From Bacteroidota bacterium (GTDB lineage Bacteria; Bacteroidota; Bacteroidia; B-17B0; B-17BO), in contig JANXRU010000371.1 of the NCBI GenBank assembly GCA_025356715.1, forward strand, positions 1 to 11,067: a stretch of DNA of 11,067 bases. The letters are read 5' to 3'. This document shows positions 1-5,442 of the stretch, one piece after another. A program made the position numbers and the translations under genes. The notes under the pieces are model-generated. The model had not been told where the DNA came from. It searched no databases and saw nothing but the letters and a program-made list of their open reading frames with translations. Each line of letters begins with the position of its first letter. Positions within the stretch are counted from its first letter, which is position 1.

Positions 1-2483
1 CAAAGGCTAACGTTCGTACAACTCAAGCAGCTCGTACAAGTTTAAAACAAGCTTTAAAAGTTTCTTTTACTGGCGGTACAGTAATGGGATTAGGTGTTGC
101 AGGTTTAGCAGTATTTGGTTTAGGTGGTTTATTCATCGTATTTTTAAAAATGTTTCATGTTGTTGAAGTAAATAGTAACGAAATGAAAACAGCTATCGAA
201 GTTTTAACTGGTTTCTCATTAGGAGCTGAGTCTATCGCTTTGTTTGCTCGTGTTGGTGGTGGTATTTATACAAAGGCTGCTGATGTTGGAGCTGATTTAG
301 TTGGTAAAGTTGAAGCTGGTATCCCTGAAGATGATGTTCGTAATCCTGCAACTATTGCTGATAACGTTGGAGATAACGTTGGAGACGTAGCTGGTATGGG
401 TGCCGATTTATTTGGTTCTTATGTGGCAACTATTTTAGCTACAATGGTATTAGGACAAGAAATTGTGATTGAAAAAATAAACGGAATTTATGCTGATGGT
501 TTTAATGGATTCTCTCCTGTATTATTACCAATGGTAATTTGTGGTTTAGGTATTTTATTTTCTATCGTTGGTACTTGGTTTGTTCGTATTAAAGATGACA
601 AATCAAATGTTCAAATGGCTTTAAATATGGGTAATTGGGCTTCAATGGCTTTAACTGTTATAGCTTCATATTTTATTGTCATGTACATGTTGCCTGAAGG
701 TGTAATATCTTTACGTGGTGTAGAGTTTACTAAAATGGGTGTATTTGGTGCTATTTTAGTTGGAACCGTAGTTGGTGCTGTAATGAGTATTGTAACTGAG
801 TATTACACAGCAATGGGCAAAGCTCCTGTATTATCAATCATTCAACAATCTTCAACTGGACATGCAACTAACATTATTGGTGGATTAGCAGTTGGTATGA
901 AATCAACGGTTATTCCTATTTTAACTTTAGCAGCCGGTATTATAGGCTCATACTCTTTTGCTGGTTTATATGGTGTGGCAATTGCTGCCGCTGGTATGAT
1001 GGCAACAACGGCTATGCAATTAGCAATTGATGCTTTTGGACCAATTGCTGATAACGCTGGTGGTATCGCAGAAATGAGTCAATTACCTCCTGAAGTACGT
1101 GAGCGTACAGATAATTTAGATGCCGTAGGTAACACAACAGCCGCTACAGGAAAAGGGTTTGCTATTGCTTCTGCAGCTTTAACATCTTTAGCATTATTTG
1201 CAGCCTTCGTAGGTATTGCAGGTATTGATGCGATTGATATTTACAAAGCGCCAGTATTAGCAGGTTTATTTGTTGGTGGTATGATTCCTTTTATTTTCTC
1301 AGCATTATGTATACAAGCAGTTGGTAAAGCTGCCATGGATATGGTGCAAGAAGTTCGTCGTCAGTTCCGCGAAATTCCAGGTATTATGGAATACAAAGCA
1401 AAACCTGAATACGAAAAATGCGTTGCTATTTCTACTAAAGCATCTATTCGCGAAATGATGTTGCCAGGTGCTATTGCTTTAATTACGCCTATTATTGTTG
1501 GTTTCGTATTCGGTCCAGAAGTATTAGGTGGTTTATTAGCAGGAGTTACTGTATCGGGTGTGTTAATGGGCATTTTTCAATCTAATGCTGGTGGCGCTTG
1601 GGATAACGCTAAAAAATCATTTGAAAAAGGTGTGTTAATTAATGGCGAAATGTTCTACAAAAAATCAGAACCACATAAGGCTTCTGTAACTGGCGATACT
1701 GTTGGTGATCCATTTAAAGATACTTCAGGGCCATCCATGAATATCTTAATTAAATTAATGTCAATTGTATCTTTAGTTATTGCGCCATACATTGCTGTTA
1801 ATAACATGGATGAAGAATCTTGTTGTAAAGGTAAAATGGTAACTGAAGAAGTTATTAAATGTAACATCAACGGGCAAGAATATACTTGTACAAGCAAAGC
1901 ACAATGCGATAGCATTATGTCGGCTAACGTAAAAGATATTACTGAAGTAAAAGGAATGTACAATGTTGACGGAGCTCATAGTTCAGTTAATTTTGCTGTA
2001 AAACATGTGATTTCTGATACAAAAGGAACAATTAATATTGATAGTGGCTATGTAAATTTAGATAACGCTACAGGTGCTAAAATATTTATTCAGTTAGATA
2101 TGACTTCATTAAATACTCAAAATAGTATGCGTGATGGTCATTTAAAGGATAAAGAAAATTTCTTTAATGTTGCTAAATTTAAAACGGCAACTTTTGAAGC
2201 AACGGAAATAGTTAAAAATACTGAAATAGGTGAATTTGCTTACATCGCTAAAGGTAAATTAACCATTAAAGGTGTGGTTAAAGATGTTGAATTATTATTC
2301 AACTATTTTGGAATAACTGAGCAAAAAGAATATGAAGCAGATGGTAAAGAGGTAATTGTTAATGTTTCAGGTTTTGAAGGTGAAATGACAATTAATAAAA
2401 ATGATTTTGGTATTGAAGGTGGCGGTGCTGCTGATAATGTTGAAATTGAATTTACATTAGAAGCTACTCAAGAAAAAAAATAA
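1..2483 (+). CDS. hppA: Membrane-bound K+-dependent ion-pumping pyrophosphatase fused to a C-terminal YceI-like domain (5' partial)
   Basis: The gene enters from the left edge; the first whole codon is at 3 and 826 residues are visible. It hydrolyses pyrophosphate in the cytoplasm and pumps H+ and/or Na+ across the inner membrane. Family signatures are clear: [11 protein letters not shown] (285-317), [12 protein letters not shown] (360-395), [10 protein letters not shown] (about 1128-1157), [11 protein letters not shown] and [16 protein letters not shown] near the end of the pump. Ala follows GNTT where K+-independent enzymes have Lys, so K+ dependence is expected. The usual coupling Glu of helix 6 is Gly (414-416), while helix 5 carries Glu in GAES (228-230), as I recall for flavobacterial H+ pumps. 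EDDVRNPA replaces the common EDDPRNPA. After the last membrane helix (about 1734-1793) comes a linker with five Cys, then a YceI fold (1956-2480) with the hallmark [18 protein letters not shown]. No stop or frameshift separates the parts. Pump identity is very sure, the YceI call sure, and the ion specificity inferred. Confidence 0.95.
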   Translation, partial: KANVRTTQAARTSLKQALKVSFTGGTVMGLGVAGLAVFGLGGLFIVFLKMFHVVEVNSNEMKTAIEVLTGFSLGAESIALFARVGGGIYTKAADVGADLVGKVEAGIPEDDVRNPATIADNVGDNVGDVAGMGADLFGSYVATILATMVLGQEIVIEKINGIYADGFNGFSPVLLPMVICGLGILFSIVGTWFVRIKDDKSNVQMALNMGNWASMALTVIASYFIVMYMLPEGVISLRGVEFTKMGVFGAILVGTVVGAVMSIVTEYYTAMGKAPVLSIIQQSSTGHATNIIGGLAVGMKSTVIPILTLAAGIIGSYSFAGLYGVAIAAAGMMATTAMQLAIDAFGPIADNAGGIAEMSQLPPEVRERTDNLDAVGNTTAATGKGFAIASAALTSLALFAAFVGIAGIDAIDIYKAPVLAGLFVGGMIPFIFSALCIQAVGKAAMDMVQEVRRQFREIPGIMEYKAKPEYEKCVAISTKASIREMMLPGAIALITPIIVGFVFGPEVLGGLLAGVTVSGVLMGIFQSNAGGAWDNAKKSFEKGVLINGEMFYKKSEPHKASVTGDTVGDPFKDTSGPSMNILIKLMSIVSLVIAPYIAVNNMDEESCCKGKMVTEEVIKCNINGQEYTCTSKAQCDSIMSANVKDITEVKGMYNVDGAHSSVNFAVKHVISDTKGTINIDSGYVNLDNATGAKIFIQLDMTSLNTQNSMRDGHLKDKENFFNVAKFKTATFEATEIVKNTEIGEFAYIAKGKLTIKGVVKDVELLFNYFGITEQKEYEADGKEVIVNVSGFEGEMTINKNDFGIEGGGAADNVEIEFTLEATQEKK

Positions 2484-2501
2484 GTTTAAACGATGAGTTT
2501 T

Positions 2502-2533
2502 AAAAGCCTCGAAGAATTTTCTTCGAGGCTTTT
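2502..2533. terminator. Bidirectional intrinsic terminator between convergent genes
   Basis: Perfect 15-bp inverted repeat, AAAAGCCTCGAAGAA facing TTCTTCGAGGCTTTT, with practically no unpaired centre (in reality a 4-6 nt AATTTT-type loop). The GC core is flanked by A and T runs on both sides, so either strand gives a stem followed by U residues. It lies 18 nt after the pyrophosphatase stop and 22 nt after the end of the convergent dehydrogenase gene, so it can serve both. Confidence 0.88.
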
Positions 2534-2555
2534 ATGTTTTTAATAGATTTTAATT

Positions 2556-4649
2556 TTAATAGCTCAATAAATCCCCAATTGCCTTTTCTACTTTATCCGC
2601 ATTAGGCAACATGGTTTTTTCTAAAATTGAATTTAAAGGAATAGCTGGTAAATTTTCAGCACCAATAACGATTACTGGAGCATCTAATTTTTTGAAACAA
2701 GTTTGAGAAATACGAGAAGCGATGCTTTGCGCAAAGCCATTATTAGATGGTTCTTCTGTTAATACCATGCATTTGCCATGTTTAGTAGCACTTTCAAAAA
2801 TAGAGTTTTCATCAATGGGTGCAATGGTTCTTAAATCAATAATTTCCACTTGTCCTTCAAATTTTTTTGCTGCTGCTTTTGCCCAATATACACCCATACC
2901 GTAAGTAATGATGCTAATAGATTTTGCTTGCTTAATATTTGTTTCGCTTGCTTCCTGAACTATACGGGCTTTCCCGAAAGGAATCACATAATCTTCATCG
3001 GGTTCAATGGTTTTTGCATCTTCTGTTCCTTTTATTTTACTCCAGTATAATCCTTTATGTTCCAACATCACAACTGGATTAGGATCATAAAAAGCGGATT
3101 TCATTAACCCTTTTAAATCGGCACCTGTACTTGGATAGGCAATTTTAATTCCTTTGATGTTTGCTAGTACACTTTCTACCGAACTTGAATGATAGGGGCC
3201 GCCGCTGCCATAAGCGCCAATAGGAACTCTTATAATGCAACTTACAGGCCATTTACCATTACTTAAATAGCATGAGCGACTTACTTCTGTAAATAATTGA
3301 TTTAATCCTGGCCAAATATAATCGGCAAACTGAACTTCAACGATTGGTTTTAAGCCAACAGCGCTCATGCCAACCGTACTTCCAATAATAAAGGCTTCTT
3401 GTATAGGAGTATTAAATACACGGTTATCACCAAATGTTTGTGCTAAGGTAGCCGCTTCTCTAAATACTCCGCCAAGACGCTTACCTACATCTTGCCCATA
3501 TAACAAGGCTTCCGGATGCTTTTCCATGATTTCTCTAATAGCAAATAAGGCACTATCAACCATTACGGTTTTTTCTTTACCGCTTGGCGTTCTATTTCCT
3601 TTTTCTTCAGTAATTGGAGTAGGGGCAAAGTCGTGTAAAAATAAATCTTCAGGATGGGGGTCTTCTTCTAATAAAGCTTTTTGATATTCGGATTCAACAT
3701 AGATGACTGCGTCCTCTTCAATTTTTTTTATTTCACTATCGTTAACACCACTAATACTTAATTGTTTTTTTAAGCGAGGTAAAGGATCTTTTTTTGCTGC
3801 TTCCTCTAAATCATGTCTGTACCACTCTTTCCGAACTCCAGAGGTATGGTGGTTTAACAAAGGAACCTTTGCATGTAACAACATTGGTCGGCGTTCCTTA
3901 CGAATAATTTCTAAACATTCATTTACGGTATTGTATGAAGCTATAAAATCAGTTCCATCAATAGTACGAGTTTCTAAACCAACAAAACCTTTAGCGTATT
4001 CAGTAATATCTTGTGAACGAATTTCGCTGGCATGTGCTGAAATATCCCATTCATTATCTTGTACTAAATATAGTATTGGTAATTTTTTTAGTACTGCCAT
4101 TTGAAAGGCTTCAGCTACTTCGCCTTCTGTACAACTTGCATCTCCTAAAGAACAAACCGACACAGGGTTTTTGCCTCCAAAATCTTTTTGTAAGTTATTT
4201 AATTCTAAATATTGTAATCCCATAGCAATACCAGTTGTAGGAATAGCTTGCATTCCAGTAGCACTACTTTGATGAGGTATTTTAGGCATATCATCTCTTC
4301 GTAAACTTGGATGAGAATAATATGTTCTACCACCAGAAAAAGGATCGTTACGTTTTGCTAGCAATTGCAGCATTAATTCAAAGGGGCTTATCCCTATCGC
4401 TAATAAAATACTGTCATCTCTATAATAGGGGCTAACAAAATCTTGTGGTAATAATTGCAAACCTAAAGCCAGTTGTATCGCTTCGTGGCCACGAGAGGTT
4501 GCATGAACATATTTAGCAGTAATTTCTTTATTAGCTTCGTATAATTCTGCCATACTCTTTGCGGTACACATTAAAGTATAAGCTTTTTTAAGTGTATCAA
4601 CTGATAGTTTCATTTTCACAGATGTTGGTTCTAAGGTGGTAGTGGCCAT
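2556..4649 (-). CDS. 2-oxoacid dehydrogenase E1 component, alpha and beta subunits fused (branched-chain or pyruvate type)
   Basis: Thiamine-diphosphate enzyme that decarboxylates a 2-oxoacid and acylates the lipoyl group of an E2 partner. At 697 residues it is a single-chain fusion. The E1alpha part (about 15-345) has a ThDP motif beginning GDASCTEGE (169) and ending QDNEW (about 197-201), a variant of the usual GDG...NN, and a HHTSGVRKEWYRHD loop (267-280) where the phosphorylation loop of E1alpha lies. The E1beta part (about 360-697) has YGQDVG, the ThDP-activating Glu in PIQEAF (E418), FADYIWP, GGPYHS (H487) and the C-terminal transketolase domain (EIIDLRTIAPID). Fused E1 proteins of this size are common in Bacteroidota, usually annotated as 2-oxoisovalerate dehydrogenase, but the substrate cannot be read from the sequence and no E2 or E3 gene is present here. 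The ATG at 4649 is used; a second Met at residue 13 (4613) is a possible start. Transcription probably begins just upstream. Confidence 0.92.
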   Translation of the reverse strand: MATTTLEPTSVKMKLSVDTLKKAYTLMCTAKSMAELYEANKEITAKYVHATSRGHEAIQLALGLQLLPQDFVSPYYRDDSILLAIGISPFELMLQLLAKRNDPFSGGRTYYSHPSLRRDDMPKIPHQSSATGMQAIPTTGIAMGLQYLELNNLQKDFGGKNPVSVCSLGDASCTEGEVAEAFQMAVLKKLPILYLVQDNEWDISAHASEIRSQDITEYAKGFVGLETRTIDGTDFIASYNTVNECLEIIRKERRPMLLHAKVPLLNHHTSGVRKEWYRHDLEEAAKKDPLPRLKKQLSISGVNDSEIKKIEEDAVIYVESEYQKALLEEDPHPEDLFLHDFAPTPITEEKGNRTPSGKEKTVMVDSALFAIREIMEKHPEALLYGQDVGKRLGGVFREAATLAQTFGDNRVFNTPIQEAFIIGSTVGMSAVGLKPIVEVQFADYIWPGLNQLFTEVSRSCYLSNGKWPVSCIIRVPIGAYGSGGPYHSSSVESVLANIKGIKIAYPSTGADLKGLMKSAFYDPNPVVMLEHKGLYWSKIKGTEDAKTIEPDEDYVIPFGKARIVQEASETNIKQAKSISIITYGMGVYWAKAAAKKFEGQVEIIDLRTIAPIDENSIFESATKHGKCMVLTEEPSNNGFAQSIASRISQTCFKKLDAPVIVIGAENLPAIPLNSILEKTMLPNADKVEKAIGDLLSY

Positions 4650-4674
4650 GTAATTTGTAGATTCTTTGGAAAAA

Positions 4675-4704
4675 TAAATATATGAAATATTCAGCAGTTA
4701 ACAA
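4675..4704 (-). promoter_or_regulatory. Candidate Bacteroidota-type promoter for the E1 gene
   Basis: Reading the minus strand, TTG (4704-4702), a 19-nt spacer and TATATTTA (4682-4675) resemble the Bacteroidota -33/-7 pattern (TTTG/TTG and TAnnTTTG), with the last base differing. The predicted start point lies around 4668, leaving a leader of about 20 nt before the ATG at 4649. It sits after the terminator of the preceding gene, as expected for an independent transcription unit. In such AT-rich DNA chance matches are frequent. Confidence 0.4.
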
Positions 4705-4726
4705 TATCAAAAAAAATTACCTCACA

Positions 4727-4756
4727 AAAAATCCTCTCATTTCTGAGAGGATTTTT
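4727..4756 (-). terminator. Intrinsic terminator of the small gene at 4811-5248
   Basis: Perfect 13-bp inverted repeat (AAAAATCCTCTCA / TGAGAGGATTTTT) with a 4-nt loop at 4740-4743. On the minus strand the stem runs directly into TTTTTTGTG. It lies 55 nt after the stop codon of the small minus-strand gene and before the promoter of the next gene. Confidence 0.85.
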
Positions 4757-4810
4757 ATAAGCAATTTAAAAAATTTAACCCTTAATTATACCCTTGTCTA
4801 TTGCTTAATA

Positions 4811-5248
4811 TTAATTCATTTTGAAAGTTGGAATTTTTCCTTCTTGCATTAATGTTAATGTTTTTTTCTTGTGATCTTCAAAGCTTCCAAAAGCAAGAGC
4901 GTCAAGCATTTCAGTGCGACTCATGTTTGGATTATTGAATTGTTTTTTAATATCTTCTGAACATCTATCAACAAATTTTTCGAATTTCATTGGAGCCCAT
5001 AAGTAATCTTTTTTAATGACTTCTTTTTCGATTTTAAATTCTTCAGGTAAACCACCTTCGATTTTCGATTTAATGTCCAAACCTTCGTACGTTTTAGGTA
5101 ATAAACGGTTGTCAAATAAGAATGGTTTTGAAATCATAATGACATGTTTCTTACGTTTTGGGTCAATCATAGATAAACCTTCAATACGAAGTCCTTTCTT
5201 TTTTAAAGAACCAAATTTACTTTCAAAGCTTTTTAAAATTTCAAACAT
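4811..5248 (-). CDS. Conserved-looking hypothetical cytoplasmic protein, 145 residues
   Basis: I do not recognise this family. The reading frame can be extended to a TTG at 5275, but the ATG at 5248 gives a natural beginning (MFEILKSFESKFG) and is preferred. The protein is Lys/Glu-rich, with no signal peptide, membrane segment or Cys cluster. It looks like a compact alpha/beta protein: an amphipathic N-terminal helix, a basic patch (DPKRKKHVIMISKPF, about 29-43), an acidic-basic middle, and a C-terminal helical part (MSRTEMLDALAFGSFEDHKKK). It is a stand-alone unit, with its own terminator (4727-4756) and a 194-nt upstream region containing phased GTTAA words. CACCTTTG (5280-5273, minus) is one mismatch from the -7 consensus TAnnTTTG and could be its promoter element, with a short leader. 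That it is a real gene is likely from the clean terminator, the isolated ORF and normal codon use; its function is unknown. Confidence 0.75.
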   Translation of the reverse strand: MFEILKSFESKFGSLKKKGLRIEGLSMIDPKRKKHVIMISKPFLFDNRLLPKTYEGLDIKSKIEGGLPEEFKIEKEVIKKDYLWAPMKFEKFVDRCSEDIKKQFNNPNMSRTEMLDALAFGSFEDHKKKTLTLMQEGKIPTFKMN

Positions 5249-5310
5249 GGTAGCTAGATTAATAGATATCAACAAAGGTGGAGTTAAAATTGTTAATAAA
5301 CTAACTTATT

Positions 5311-5398
5311 AGACGAATGCAGGTTAAATCCTCGACTAATATTTGTTGAGAATGAGTTAACTACCTGTTAATATTCGGTTAAAATATAGTTAATAATT
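5311..5398. repeat. Degenerate 11-bp tandem array built on GTTAA, upstream of the small hypothetical gene
   Basis: GTTAA begins at 5356, 5367, 5378 and 5389, exactly 11 bp apart. The same phase continues leftwards with GTTGA (5345), GACTA (5334), GTTAA (5323) and GACGA (5312). Further GTTAA words occur out of phase at 5283, 5292, 5427 and 5447. The flanking six bases of each unit are AT-rich but not conserved. The period is close to one helical turn, so all sites would face one side of the DNA. This could be a multi-site operator or a decayed tandem repeat; no protein is known to bind it. Confidence 0.5.
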
Positions 5399-5403
5399 GT
5401 TTT

Positions 5404-5426
5404 AAATTATTGATTATCAATAATTT
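5404..5426. promoter_or_regulatory. 23-bp near-perfect palindrome, candidate operator
   Basis: AAATTATTGAT (5404-5414) and ATCAATAATTT (5416-5426) are perfect inverted arms around a single T. The one-base centre leaves no loop and no T-run follows on the minus strand, so it fits a dimeric-protein binding site better than a terminator. It lies 16 nt beyond the stop of the tandem ligase gene and about 155 nt upstream of the small hypothetical gene, beside the GTTAA array. AT richness makes chance dyads likelier. Confidence 0.35.
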
Positions 5427-5442
5427 GTTAATTTAATAGAGG

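Noticed and set aside
169..201. Protein residues 169-201 of the E1 gene: GDA...DN instead of GDG...NN in the ThDP motif, considered as a sign of an inactive enzyme
   Set aside because: The spacing, surrounding residues and all E1beta catalytic motifs are intact, and I recall this variant in fused Bacteroidota E1 proteins, so inactivity is not supported.
1361..1979. Antisense reading frames of 68-102 codons inside the pyrophosphatase gene
   Set aside because: They overlap a conserved coding sequence on the other strand, have no recognisable motif and arise from its codon bias.
2722..4225. Several plus-strand frames inside the E1 gene, up to 133 codons
   Set aside because: All are antisense to motif-rich E1 sequence. 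Their predicted proteins are low-complexity, rich in Phe/Ser/Leu, without domain signs.
5016..5312. Plus-strand frame of 98 codons opposite the small hypothetical gene
   Set aside because: Less likely than the minus-strand frame, which has a sensible ATG and a terminator in the right place; this one has neither.
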